From: Gordonia jinghuaiqii
Lineage (GTDB): Bacteria > Actinomycetota > Actinomycetes > Mycobacteriales > Mycobacteriaceae
Direction: 5' to 3'
Assembly (NCBI RefSeq): GCF_014041935.1
Contig: NZ_CP059491.1
Coordinates: forward strand, 248,001-312,000
Length of the DNA: 64,000 nt
The translations under genes were made by a program, and so were the position numbers. How positions within the stretch are numbered: position 1 is the first letter of the stretch; each line of letters begins with the position of its first letter. This document shows, piece after piece, positions 16,162 through 25,474 of the stretch. The notes under the pieces were generated by a model, which was not told the DNA's origin, did not search any database, and saw nothing but the letters and a program-made list of their open reading frames with translations.

Positions 16162-19100
16162 CTTCGGGCACCACCCTGATCGGGCCGGGTCGTGACCATC
16201 CATAGGTGGTCGTCGACCCGGTCAGTACGTCCGCCGGTCGCGCCTGCGGTACCAGCGGGTCCAGTCGCTGCAGGTTGCCCCACTCGCGATACCAGTCGTT
16301 GTCGAGGTAGGTCGCCACCGTCGAGGGGCGGGTCAACGCCTCCACCGTGGTCAGTAGACCGCCGTCGTCGGTGGCCATCCACGTCTTGGACTGCGAGTTG
16401 GCGATCCACGACTCGGGCAGGATGCGCCAGTCCGGGATGTCGAAGATGCCGTCGTGCGCCGTGATCGGTCGCTGACACGGGAACACGGCGCCCGCTGCGA
16501 AGTCGATGAGCACCGGGTCGGTGGACCCGACGACGTTCTGCAGGGTCTGCAGCACCGGGGCGCGCGGCGGCGTGATGGCAAGCCACTGATCGGGATCGAG
16601 GTTGTTGTCCTTGGCGACGATCCGCAGAACTGTGGCGTCGGCGGGCACCCGATCCATCGGGATCCGGAGGTTGCGCCACGGGCGGTTCGCGCGGTCGGCG
16701 TCGATCGGGATCGCGGGGGCGCCGACCTCGACGAAGTTCCCGTCCGACTCGCGCCCGAACTGCACCTCGAGCGGTTGTCCGAAGACGGGGACGCCGTCGC
16801 GGTCGAGGGTGAACACGGCGCCCGCTGCGGTGATGACGATCAACGGGGAGGCGTCGCGCGCCGGGAGGCGGTACCAGTCGGTGGTCAATGTCGCCTGGCC
16901 GCTGGGGGTTTCGTTACTGCCCAGCACCGGGGTGGTGGCGGGATCGAGACCGAACGGGAGTGCGGCGGTGCTGCCGTTGACGCCGCGCGGGCCCACGCCG
17001 CCGGTCGTGCCGGGGTTGGAGCCGTAGACGATGAACGTCTTCGACAGGTCCGCCGAGGTGTTCATCGCACCCGGCTTCTGCGCGCCGGCCTGCGGGGTCA
17101 GGTCGGATTTCACGCCGTCGGGGCGGAAGCCGTTCGACTGCCCTTCGAGCGCCTTCGACGCCGATTCGCCGCGCGCGGGGACGAGCATGCCGCGATTGGG
17201 GTCGGGTTCGACGAGAACGGAATCGGCCATCGCGCAGGTGTTCCCGCGTACGGAGTCGAGGTTGGCCGACAGCATCGTGAACTCGTCGGAGCGACTCACC
17301 GCGGCTTTGGCGAACACCGCGACCTCGGATACGACGATGAGGAGTGCGATCACCGCGATCGGCGCCGACGCGATCCCTACCCGCCAGCCCGAGGGAGCCG
17401 CGCCGCGCTCGTGTGCCAGCCCGGTCTCGTTCACGAAGTCCATCCGCAGGTGCTGCCAGATCGCGAACGCGAGTGCGACGACGGCGAGCGCGAGCAGCAG
17501 CGTCGACACCTGCATTCCGGCGATGACCGGAGCCTTGTCGAACCAGGCGATGCCGAAGTTGTACGGCCACGGCCAGGCGTTCTTGCCCGCCGCCGCCGCG
17601 GCGCAGGCCACCAGCAGGCCCGCGATCAGGATGGAGAGGTTGCGTAGTGTTCGACGCGCCGCCTGACCGATCGCCACGCAGGCGACCGCGGCCAGTGCCG
17701 CACCCAGGCCGGCGAAGATACCGAACTGGATGGTCCATTTGGTCGGGGTGAACGACAGCAGCAGGATCGTCAGCAGCGATGCCCCGAGTGCACGCCACAC
17801 GGCGCCCGGGTCCAGGCCGTCGATCCGTTTGCGCCGCAACATGATCGCCAGCACCACGAACATCGACACGGCAAACAGCAGCACCGGGATTCGGCGTGCG
17901 AGCGCGCCGTCGGTGGTGTTCACGGCCAGGAAGTAGTAGCGGAGCAGTTCCTGATACCAGGCGAGTGTCGGGCCCACCGAGTAGCGGATGCGCACCGCTT
18001 CGAACACGGTCGCCAGGGTTTGATCGCGGAAGACGACGATGATCACCAGGGCGAAGGCGGCGAGAAGCGGGGCGAGAAGCGGCAGCACCCCGTCCTCGAC
18101 ACGGCGTCGGACGAGGATGCGCAGCATGGGACGTGCGCTCGCGATGAGCAGCGCCACCGCGACCAGCCCGTGCGGGGCCAACGCCAGCGTCAGGGCCGCG
18201 GTGAATGCGGCCAGTACCGCCGGGAGCAACCGGCGCGTCGAGACGGCGACCTCCACAGCCCACCATGTCAGGAGCGTGCCGACGACGATGATGCCCTCGC
18301 TGCGCAGGCCCGAGCACATCGGCAGCCAGAACGCGAGGAACACCGCGGCCCCGGTGAGCATCGCCCACTGGGATCGGCGGACCGCGGCACCGAGTCGGGG
18401 CAGCAGCACCCGGCTGAGGATGAACCAGGCGACGAGCCCGGCGATCAGCGAGGGCAGACGCATCCAGATCCCGGTCGTCGAGATCGTCGACCAGTAGGCG
18501 AGGAAGTTGTAGTACCAGTCGAACGGCGCCTCGGGGATGCCGTAGAAGCGGTAGTAGTTGGCCAGGTAGCCGGAGTCGGCGGCGTTGCGCCCCATGTTGA
18601 GGATGTAGCCGTCGTCAGGCGAACCGGCGCCCAGGAAGTGCCAGATCACCAGCGTCAGGGTCACCCCGACGTCGGTGGGGCGGGGACGCAGCACCGCCCA
18701 CCACCGCAACCTGCGTCCGACGCGCCGGTGGTAGCCGTGGATGCGGTCGAGCCTGCCGACGGCCACGAACGCCACGATCGCGGCGATGACGCCGACGATC
18801 ATCACCAGCCACTTGAGAACAGACGGCGACGAGTCGAACCGGTCGTCGATCTCGATGCGGACGTCGAAACCGGTGCTCGCGCGGACCTCGTCGGTGCTCA
18901 GGTCGGTGAAGACGCCGGCGATCTGCGGATTCGACGACGGCTGCGCCAGGCCCACATCGCCGCCGCCGGCGGCGGCCGGGCCGGGCGGCAGGCCGACGAA
19001 CTGGGTGCCGGTGGTGGTCGCATCGGAGAAGATGCGCAGTTCAGCGCACCGTGTGAGAGCTTCGCGCGGCGCCGAGGCCAGCGTCTTGTTGCGATTGGTG

Positions 19101-19546
19101 ACCGTCACATTCGACGCATCGGCGACGACGAACAGTCCGTTGTCGCGGGCCTTGGTCGCCCCGGCGGGCATGGTCGACAGCACCGTGGTGGACGTATCGT
19201 CGCCCGTCGCCGCGAGTACCCGGCACGGGATGGTGATCTGCACGTCTTGCGCGGTCTGGGCGACCAGCGGTGCCGTGATCGACGCCGAATCGGCGCCGAG
19301 GTCCTGGCCTGCGGGCCACGCGATCGACGCGGTCGACGTGCTGACCGGCAGAAACGGGGTGAGGACCCCGGCTGCCACGGCGATCAACCCGGCGATCGCG
19401 GCCACCAGTGCCACCGGACGGGACTGCTGCTCGCCGGACGGGCGCTGCGCTACATCCTTGGTGTCGGGAGCAGCAGCGCCGACACCGACCTCGTCTGACT
19501 CGGACACTTCAGGCGACTTCGGCACAGGCGCATCGTAGTCAGCCAT
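16154..19546 (-). CDS. Arabinosyltransferase, EmbA-type (second copy)
   Basis: GT-C arabinosyltransferase of 1130 residues. After a charged cytosolic N-terminus the first helix (VALVAAIAGLIAVAAGVLTPFL) leads to the periplasmic jelly-roll domain. The acidic motif is SPDDGYILNMGR, followed by YYRFYGIPEAPFDWYYNFL. The EAPFDWY wording is shared with mycobacterial EmbA and with the copy at 25.5-28.8 kb, so this is EmbA-type. The C-terminal carbohydrate-binding region ends GWSRPGPIRVVPEDD. It overlaps the following embB-type gene by 8 nt. The ATG at 19546 follows a 250-bp interval with a repeated element. It would form an EmbA-EmbB heterodimer for branching of arabinan. Confidence 0.9.
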   Translation of the reverse strand: MADYDAPVPKSPEVSESDEVGVGAAAPDTKDVAQRPSGEQQSRPVALVAAIAGLIAVAAGVLTPFLPVSTSTASIAWPAGQDLGADSASITAPLVAQTAQDVQITIPCRVLAATGDDTSTTVLSTMPAGATKARDNGLFVVADASNVTVTNRNKTLASAPREALTRCAELRIFSDATTTGTQFVGLPPGPAAAGGGDVGLAQPSSNPQIAGVFTDLSTDEVRASTGFDVRIEIDDRFDSSPSVLKWLVMIVGVIAAIVAFVAVGRLDRIHGYHRRVGRRLRWWAVLRPRPTDVGVTLTLVIWHFLGAGSPDDGYILNMGRNAADSGYLANYYRFYGIPEAPFDWYYNFLAYWSTISTTGIWMRLPSLIAGLVAWFILSRVLLPRLGAAVRRSQWAMLTGAAVFLAFWLPMCSGLRSEGIIVVGTLLTWWAVEVAVSTRRLLPAVLAAFTAALTLALAPHGLVAVALLIASARPMLRILVRRRVEDGVLPLLAPLLAAFALVIIVVFRDQTLATVFEAVRIRYSVGPTLAWYQELLRYYFLAVNTTDGALARRIPVLLFAVSMFVVLAIMLRRKRIDGLDPGAVWRALGASLLTILLLSFTPTKWTIQFGIFAGLGAALAAVACVAIGQAARRTLRNLSILIAGLLVACAAAAAGKNAWPWPYNFGIAWFDKAPVIAGMQVSTLLLALAVVALAFAIWQHLRMDFVNETGLAHERGAAPSGWRVGIASAPIAVIALLIVVSEVAVFAKAAVSRSDEFTMLSANLDSVRGNTCAMADSVLVEPDPNRGMLVPARGESASKALEGQSNGFRPDGVKSDLTPQAGAQKPGAMNTSADLSKTFIVYGSNPGTTGGVGPRGVNGSTAALPFGLDPATTPVLGSNETPSGQATLTTDWYRLPARDASPLIVITAAGAVFTLDRDGVPVFGQPLEVQFGRESDGNFVEVGAPAIPIDADRANRPWRNLRIPMDRVPADATVLRIVAKDNNLDPDQWLAITPPRAPVLQTLQNVVGSTDPVLIDFAAGAVFPCQRPITAHDGIFDIPDWRILPESWIANSQSKTWMATDDGGLLTTVEALTRPSTVATYLDNDWYREWGNLQRLDPLVPQARPADVLTGSTTTYGWSRPGPIRVVPEDD

Positions 19547-19698
19547 GCTGTGACAATCCCAAATCGCCGCCGCTCCGCCGTGCAGCGTGACTACCTGCTG
19601 GCCGAGCAGCGTCGACCGAGCGTGGCGAGGACGTCGCGTCCGTCGAGGTCACGGGGTGAGCCGGTGTCGATGGGGTGGCTCGTAGGTGTGGGTGCGTT

Positions 19699-19786
19699 CT
19701 GGTTTCGACACGGCTCCTCGCTGCGCTCGTCACCGGCTCAACCAGCGGGGGGTCGGCTCAACCAGCAGATACGCGGCTCAACCAGC
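19699..19786. repeat. REP-like palindromic element with 20-bp direct repeats
   Basis: CTGGTTTCGACACGG (from 19699) and CCGGCTCAACCAG (to 19745) flank a GC-rich core with inverted CTGGTT/AACCAG ends. The 13-bp string CGGCTCAACCAGC then recurs at 19734, 19754 and 19774, exactly every 20 bp. As I recall, similar sequences are scattered between genes in Gordonia-type genomes. It lies between the EAL-DICT gene and the second embA. Its role is unknown; a terminator or a repeat-element remnant is possible. Confidence 0.6.
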
Positions 19787-19796
19787 GGCTCGCGTG

Positions 19797-21005
19797 TCAG
19801 GCGAACCGCATGAGGATCGAGTGGACCGCCTGGGTGACGGTCATCCGGTCGTAGGTCTGCACGAACTCGAAGGTGCGCTCGAGGTCGGGGCCGGCGTCGT
19901 GCTGGTCCCGTGCGGAGAGCAGGGCTGCGAAGTGCGGGCCGAGAACCGCGACGTTCCATTCGTTGATCAGGTCGTCGTCGGGGTCGAGGGGGGCGCGATG
20001 GACGTTCCCGTCGCGCACGTCGGGCAACCCGACGCCGTAGACGCCGGCCAGCCCGGTCTGCTCGGCCATCTCCTGCCAGCGCCTCGCGGTGCGGCTGCTG
20101 AAGTGCTCGGCGAACTGGAAGGTACCGAGGACGATGGCGGCCCCGCCGATGGCGGCCTGATGCTCGAGCGCCTTGCTCATCTCGATGAGCAGCCGCTTGT
20201 TGCCCGTACGGGGCGTGATGGACGTCGAGGCGATGCGGTACGGCGTGGACTTGTCGGGGCCGGGAGTGGTCCACACCGGCATGTCGGGAAGGGGCACGAC
20301 CGTGCGGGCGGCCAGTACCGACGGGTCGGACACAGCCGGGTACAGATCGCCGATACCGAAGACGGCACCCATCGTCTGTGCGGTGACGCGGCTGGACTCG
20401 TCGTCGACGCCCTCGGCGATGACCACGGCGTGGCTGCGTTCGGTGTGGGCGGCGAGTGCGTGTGCCAGATGAGCGGTGTCGGCGCCTGCCTGTGTGGTGA
20501 GCAGCTCGGCGCCGGTGACGACGATGTCGGGTTCGACGAGGGAGAGCAGCGTCGCGGCGTGTTCGCTGCGTACCAGTCCGTCGACGCAGATGATCTTTCC
20601 GGCGGCGCGGGCACGTGCGACGCGGGCCAGGGTGCGTTGCGGGCTGCGTTCGACGGCGTCGGGCAGGACCACCATGACGTGGCGTTCCAGGGTGCGCGCG
20701 GTCTCGGCGTCGAGGTTGTCGATCAGATCGAGATCGAGGGAGACCAGCAGCGGCAGGACCTTCGCGATGGACTGTGCGCGCGAGGACGTGGCCATCTTGC
20801 GCTTGCGTTCGTCGAGGACGGGGTGCTCCTCGACGAGCCGGGCGGCGCGCTTGAGCGCGGACGCGGTGGCGAGCCGGGTGCCTGCGGGGCCGCGCAGCTG
20901 CAGTTCGACGGCGGCGAGAGCGCCGTCGGACAGCCGGCAGACCGGCGCGAACTGCATGGAGAGCTCCAGATCGTCGAACAGGGTGAATGATCGCGCTTCG
21001 GACAC
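19797..21005 (-). CDS. Degenerate EAL domain - DICT domain protein
   Basis: Protein of 402 residues. The N-terminal part (about 1-240) is a degenerate EAL phosphodiesterase fold. The signature reads VELQLRG instead of an EAL motif, and the DDFG region is replaced by VDGLVRSEH, although AEGVD is kept. It is therefore probably unable to hydrolyse c-di-GMP and may bind a ligand or partner. The C-terminal part (about 270-370) resembles the DICT sensory domain (NKRLLIEMSKALEHQ, then VLGTFQFAEHF and EWNVAVLGPHF). The GTG start has GGGGAGG upstream. It lies between two emb blocks and has no obvious operon partner; a link to cell-wall genes is only positional. Confidence 0.7.
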   Translation of the reverse strand: MSEARSFTLFDDLELSMQFAPVCRLSDGALAAVELQLRGPAGTRLATASALKRAARLVEEHPVLDERKRKMATSSRAQSIAKVLPLLVSLDLDLIDNLDAETARTLERHVMVVLPDAVERSPQRTLARVARARAAGKIICVDGLVRSEHAATLLSLVEPDIVVTGAELLTTQAGADTAHLAHALAAHTERSHAVVIAEGVDDESSRVTAQTMGAVFGIGDLYPAVSDPSVLAARTVVPLPDMPVWTTPGPDKSTPYRIASTSITPRTGNKRLLIEMSKALEHQAAIGGAAIVLGTFQFAEHFSSRTARRWQEMAEQTGLAGVYGVGLPDVRDGNVHRAPLDPDDDLINEWNVAVLGPHFAALLSARDQHDAGPDLERTFEFVQTYDRMTVTQAVHSILMRFA

Positions 21006-21200
21006 ACGTGCCTCCCCGTCAGAGCGGAGAGCGCCCCGATCGAACTGGTGGACGCGGTCGCTTCACGTCCTGCTCACGGCATAAAGCCTGTGGTCAGCGT
21101 AACAAACTGCGGACGGTCAACAGGGACGACTCCTTGATCGTGTGATCGGGAGGCGCGCAGCGTCTTCGGCCGGATCGGCAACCCATGTTGGGCAGAAGAC

Positions 21201-21246
21201 ACCGCGGTCGCGACCGAAGGGGGGGGCGGGTGGTCGCGACCGCGGT
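21201..21246 (-). terminator. Perfect 15-bp hairpin downstream of dps
   Basis: ACCGCGGTCGCGACC (21201-21215) pairs with GGTCGCGACCGCGGT (21232-21246). The loop holds a run of eight G on the plus strand. It lies between the Dps stop and the EAL-DICT start and probably terminates dps. The rest of this 298-bp interval shows no gene. Confidence 0.65.
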
Positions 21247-21303
21247 TCCGGCGCGGGCCAGGGGTGTGGGCGGGCCCGCTACTCGGTTTCTGGGTGGTTC
21301 GCC

Positions 21304-21843
21304 TCAGCGCGCGGCATCGGCGGCTTCCTTCTCGCCGCTCGCGCCGGTGTGGATCAGTTCACCGGTGTAGCTCTCGAGGTGGGCGCGGACGAACCATTGG
21401 AACTTCTCGAGTTCGGCGGTCTGGCCGATCAGGACGTCCTCGGTGATCGGGTCGATGTCACCGATCTTCGCGATGGCGTCGCGATGGGACTGGATGAAAC
21501 CGTCGTACACCAGGTCGAGCGCCCCGAGGTGGGCCTGCGCGGTGTCGCGGCCGATGGAGTAGTCGCTCCAGCTGCGGTGCTCCTCGATGGCCTTGGCGGT
21601 GCCCTTGGGTGACGCTCCCAGCGTCGCGATGCGCTCGGCGACGGTGTCGGCGTACCCGCGGACGAGCTCCACCTGTGGGTCGATCATCTCGTGGACGCCG
21701 ATGAAGTTCGCGCCCACCACGTTCCAGTGGATGTGCTTGAGCGTGAGGTGCAGGTCGTTCAGCGCGCTGAGACGCTCTTGCAGGATGCCTGTGACCTCGT
21801 CGGCGGCGTCGTTGCTGAGTCCGGGTGCGGTGAATTTCGGCAT
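21304..21843 (-). CDS. dps: Dps-family DNA-binding ferritin-like protein
   Basis: Ferritin-like protein of 179 residues. The Dps signature is visible as LHLTLKHIHWNVVGANFIGVHEM-type sequence around residues 31-53, with the His, Asp and Glu ligands of the inter-subunit ferroxidase site (HWN..., IDPQVELVRGYADTVAER). Dps dodecamers store iron using peroxide and bind DNA in stationary phase or oxidative stress. The C-terminal tail (SGEKEAADAAR) is short. It is alone between embB and the EAL-DICT gene, with its own hairpin downstream. Its placement between two emb blocks suggests insertion or rearrangement around it. Confidence 0.92.
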   Translation of the reverse strand: MPKFTAPGLSNDAADEVTGILQERLSALNDLHLTLKHIHWNVVGANFIGVHEMIDPQVELVRGYADTVAERIATLGASPKGTAKAIEEHRSWSDYSIGRDTAQAHLGALDLVYDGFIQSHRDAIAKIGDIDPITEDVLIGQTAELEKFQWFVRAHLESYTGELIHTGASGEKEAADAAR

Positions 21844-21999
21844 GTTCTCACGCTAGGACCGCTGCGCTGCCGAGGCGAGTTCTCGTCGCCAGGAGTGACG
21901 CAACCGAGACAGCACGTCACGGTGCCGTAACGGAAAGGCGTCCGCGGGTTTGTCGGCGTCTTCCCGGGGAATCAGCCCCCAAGGGAAGTGGCCGGTCAG

Positions 22000-22041
22000 A
22001 GTGCGGGATGAGTATCGCCAAACCGTTACGCATCCCGCACT
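22000..22041 (-). terminator. Hairpin downstream of the first embC-A-B operon
   Basis: AGTGCGGGATG (22000-22010) pairs with CATCCCGCACT (22031-22041), about 50 bp beyond the embB stop on the minus strand. It is the probable end of the classical emb transcript, before dps. Confidence 0.55.
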
Positions 22042-22051
22042 CCGGAGAGTC

Positions 22052-22096
22052 CTCGATCAGCAATGGTCTCGATCAGTAACCGCTCGATCAGTAACC
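22052..22096. repeat. Short direct repeats at the end of embB
   Basis: CTCGATCAGTAACC occurs at 22068-22081 and 22083-22096, with a third partial copy at 22052-22060. The last full copy contains the final codons and stop of embB, so the terminal codons have been locally duplicated into the intergenic DNA. It probably arose by slippage. Confidence 0.7.
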
Positions 22097-25000
22097 ACTC
22101 GATCGCATCGGTGCCGGGTCGTAGAGCCCGGAACGCTGAACCGTCCCCAGGTCCAGTTCGGCCGGGGGTGCCGGGATGATCTCGGTGAACCGCTGCAGGC
22201 CGCCCCAGTCGCGTCCCCAGTTGTTACGCAGGTAGGTGGGCAGCAGAGTCGGCCGCAGCATGGCCTCGGTGATGCCCAGAGGTCCGCCCGCGGTCCCCGA
22301 CATCCAGGTCTGGCTGTTCTTCCGGGTGGCTTCCGCGTCGGGCATGATGCGCCACTTCGGCACCTCGAGCACGCCGTTGCGCACCTTCATCGGCTGCTGG
22401 CACGGGAAGACCATGCCGGGCAACCAGTCGATGAACACCGGGTCGGTCCGGCCGACGACGTCGTTCAGTGTGGCCAGCTTGCCGACCCGCGGAGGCGTCA
22501 CCGCCACCCACTCCGACGATGCGGCCGCGGTGTCGGCCACCTGCACGCGCACCACGGTTGCCTGCTGCGGGGCGTCGGCGAGCGGGAAGCGCAGGTTGCG
22601 CCAGGTGGGGGTCTCACCGATGTCGATGGGGAACATCTGGCCGACCGGTGTCACCCGTCCCGCGTCGTCGACGCGGCCGAACTGCATCGTGACCTTCTGG
22701 CCCGCGTGGACCACCCCGATTCCGTCGACCGCTTCGACCGAGCCGGCCACGGCCATGGTCAACAGCGGTGCGTCGTCTGAGCGTTCGGGCAACTGGTACC
22801 AGTCCGACGTCAGCGAGGCGTTGCCCGACGGCGAGCCGTAGCTGCCCAGAACCGGGGTGTCGGCCGGGTTGAGACCGAACGGCAGGCGCACCGTCGAACC
22901 GTTGACACCGCGCGCACCCTGACCGCCCTCGGTGCCACCCTGCGCCGACGAGCTGTCGCCGGATTCATCCGATCCGGCGCCGGTCTGGGCACTGTTCTGG
23001 GCTCCCGAGGTGGTCGAGGAGTCGCTGGACTCGGTGGCATCCACGGAGAGCTTGTCGGGTACGCCGTTGGGTGTGAACCCCGGCGACCCGGTGCCGCCGA
23101 GGGCGTCGGCGATGCTCGGTGCAGGCCGTCCGCCGATCGAGGCGGGTGACAGCAGGCCCGCGGTCGGATCTGCCTCGACGAGAACGTCATTGGCCAGACC
23201 GCACGAGTTGCCGGTCAGCGCGCGCGCGTTGGACTTCAGCCACGACCACGAATCCCGTTGTTCGTAGGCGCCCTTGGCGAACGAGGCGACCATGAACAGC
23301 ACCATCAGCCCGGCGATCACCGGCAGCGGCGAGAACTTCAGCTTCGAATACCAGTGGTCGCCGCCGCGGGTGCGGGTCTGGTCGTCGACGAAGTCGTCGC
23401 GGAAGTGGAAGTACAACCCGACCAGGGCGGTCACGACGGCCGCGATCAGGATGAGCCACGAGATGTTGACACCGCCGACAGCCGGGGGACGGTCCCACCA
23501 GGGGACGCCGTAGCTGCCGACGAACCACCAGCCGTTGGTGCCCGCGAACGAGATGCCGGTGATGGCCAGCACGGCGGCTGCGAAGAAGGTCCGGTTGCGG
23601 CGGGAACGCAACACCGCCGGGGCCATCATCGCGCCGGCCGCCGCGGCGAGGCCTGCGGCGATGCCCGCGTACACACCGAAGTGGTGTGTCCACTTGGTCG
23701 GGGTGAACGCGATGAAGAACATGGTGCCGAGCGTGACCGCGACCAGCCGCCAGATCGGTGCGCGCGCAATGCCGTTGGGATGTTCGCGGCGCAGCAGACG
23801 CAGCAGCACGACGAACAGGCACAGGATCATGGCGAGGACGCCGAATCGTCGTGCCAGGGTGCCGTCGGCGGTCGGCAGGATCAGGTAGTAGTAGCGGATC
23901 GGCTCCTGCCACCATTCCAGCGTGGGTCCGACGTCGGAAGCCACCTTGTTGCCCGCGATCAACGGTGCGAGGGGTTGGTCGGCGAAGATCTGGAACAGCA
24001 CCGCGGTTCCGGCGGCGAGGATCGGTGCGAGCATCGGCAGCAGGCCGTCGCGTGAGCGCCTCGACACCAGTGTCTTCACGATCGGCCGGATGCCGGCGAG
24101 CAGTGCGGCCACGGCCATCAGCCCGCCGGGCGCCAGTGCCAGCGTGAAGGCCGCGGTGACCACGGCGATGGCATAGGGGAGCAGTCGCCGGGTCGCGATG
24201 GCGCGTTCGACGCAGCACCAGGTGAGCAGCGCGCCGACGGCCTCGGCGGGTTCGGGCCGCAGACCGTTGTTGAAGGGCAGCCAGATCGCGAGGAACACGA
24301 AGGCCGCCGACCACACCGCGGGCGTGCTGTGGCGCACGGTGCGTCCCAGGCGCGGGATGACCTCGCGACTGATGAGCCACCAGCCGAGGAGTCCGAGGAG
24401 GAAGGCGGGCAACCGCATCCACGGCGCGGCGACGCTGACGTGGGTCATCGCCGAGATGACCTGGAAGTGCCAGCCGAAGGGGTCCTGGGGGACGCCGAAG
24501 TAGCGGAAGTAGTTGTCGGCATACCCCGCGTCGGCGGTGATACGCCCGACGGTGAAGTTGTAGCCGTCGTCGGAGGTGTTGGCGCCGGCGAACCACCAGA
24601 AGGCGAGGATCGCGAACACCGCGACATCGGGCGGCCGGATGGTGAACCACCCGGTGGGCAGGAATCGCTTGTGGCTCCGGCCGTCTCGGCGATCGAGGAT
24701 GCCCAGTGCGATGAGCGAGGCGATCGTCATGAGGATGCCGATGATGATCGCGGCGAGCTTCAGCGTGGTGGGGGTGCTGACGTATCGGGTGTCGATGGTG
24801 GCCCGCAAGGAGAGGCGCTCCCGCGGCACGTCGGCGGGCAGGTCGCTGTAGATCCCGACGATCTGCGGACGCATCTCATGGTCGGGGAGGGCGAAGCGGT
24901 ACAGGCCGCCGGGCTCGGCAGTGGGTTCGGGAAGACCATCGAAGCGTCCGCTGACACCTTCGCCGTCGGCGTGCATGACGATGCGGCAGTTCGGATTCGA

Positions 25001-25474
25001 CTGCGCGGCCGCGCGATCGGCGTTCAGCAGCACGACGTTGCGGTCGGTCAGCGTGATCGTGTCCGCGGTTGCCCGGACGAACAGGCCGCGCGCGGAATCG
25101 TCCTGACCGCCCTCCGGGGTGGTCGACAGCAGCACGCCGCCTCCGGCGGGCAGGCGCGCGGCCAGTGAGCACGGCACCGACATGTCCATGTCGACCGGCA
25201 CGAACGCCACCAACGGTGCTGCCACATCCGAGACGTCGTTTCCCTGCGGCCAGTTGAGTTCGGCCGTGGACTGATTCACCGGCAGGAGCGGTGTGATCAC
25301 TGCCAGCAGGAACCCGAGTAGGCCGGTGACCACCGCGACGATCTTCGGGGTGAGGATCTTCCGGGTGACCGTCTTCGAGACGCTGGTGTTGCGGTCGTCT
25401 GTGTTGCGGTCGTCTGCGCTCGCGCCGCCGGAGTCCGGGGCGGGGGTCTCGGCCGTGCGGTGACTGTCACTCAT
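22088..25474 (-). CDS. embB: Arabinosyltransferase EmbB (classical copy)
   Basis: GT-C arabinosyltransferase of 1128 residues, third gene of the embC-embA-embB operon. A first helix (IVAVVTGLLGFLLAVITPLL) is followed by the periplasmic domain; the acidic motif is TSDDGYNFTVGR, then YFRYFGVPQDPFGWHFQV. Multiple membrane helices and the C-terminal carbohydrate-binding region (ending LYDPAPMRSSGY) follow. At the site of M. tuberculosis Met306 there is Val. The ATG overlaps the embA stop by 8 nt (ATGAGTGA). It is expected to transfer arabinofuranose from decaprenyl-phosphoryl-arabinose in arabinogalactan assembly together with EmbA, and to be a target of ethambutol. A linker rich in Ser, Asp and Glu (about residues 790-840) lies before the C-terminal domain. 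Confidence 0.92.
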   Translation of the reverse strand: MSDSHRTAETPAPDSGGASADDRNTDDRNTSVSKTVTRKILTPKIVAVVTGLLGFLLAVITPLLPVNQSTAELNWPQGNDVSDVAAPLVAFVPVDMDMSVPCSLAARLPAGGGVLLSTTPEGGQDDSARGLFVRATADTITLTDRNVVLLNADRAAAQSNPNCRIVMHADGEGVSGRFDGLPEPTAEPGGLYRFALPDHEMRPQIVGIYSDLPADVPRERLSLRATIDTRYVSTPTTLKLAAIIIGILMTIASLIALGILDRRDGRSHKRFLPTGWFTIRPPDVAVFAILAFWWFAGANTSDDGYNFTVGRITADAGYADNYFRYFGVPQDPFGWHFQVISAMTHVSVAAPWMRLPAFLLGLLGWWLISREVIPRLGRTVRHSTPAVWSAAFVFLAIWLPFNNGLRPEPAEAVGALLTWCCVERAIATRRLLPYAIAVVTAAFTLALAPGGLMAVAALLAGIRPIVKTLVSRRSRDGLLPMLAPILAAGTAVLFQIFADQPLAPLIAGNKVASDVGPTLEWWQEPIRYYYLILPTADGTLARRFGVLAMILCLFVVLLRLLRREHPNGIARAPIWRLVAVTLGTMFFIAFTPTKWTHHFGVYAGIAAGLAAAAGAMMAPAVLRSRRNRTFFAAAVLAITGISFAGTNGWWFVGSYGVPWWDRPPAVGGVNISWLILIAAVVTALVGLYFHFRDDFVDDQTRTRGGDHWYSKLKFSPLPVIAGLMVLFMVASFAKGAYEQRDSWSWLKSNARALTGNSCGLANDVLVEADPTAGLLSPASIGGRPAPSIADALGGTGSPGFTPNGVPDKLSVDATESSDSSTTSGAQNSAQTGAGSDESGDSSSAQGGTEGGQGARGVNGSTVRLPFGLNPADTPVLGSYGSPSGNASLTSDWYQLPERSDDAPLLTMAVAGSVEAVDGIGVVHAGQKVTMQFGRVDDAGRVTPVGQMFPIDIGETPTWRNLRFPLADAPQQATVVRVQVADTAAASSEWVAVTPPRVGKLATLNDVVGRTDPVFIDWLPGMVFPCQQPMKVRNGVLEVPKWRIMPDAEATRKNSQTWMSGTAGGPLGITEAMLRPTLLPTYLRNNWGRDWGGLQRFTEIIPAPPAELDLGTVQRSGLYDPAPMRSSGY

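Noticed and set aside
19734..19786. Possible CRISPR array (three 13-bp repeats at 20-bp spacing)
   Set aside because: The repeats and the 7-bp spacers are far too short, and no cas genes are present.
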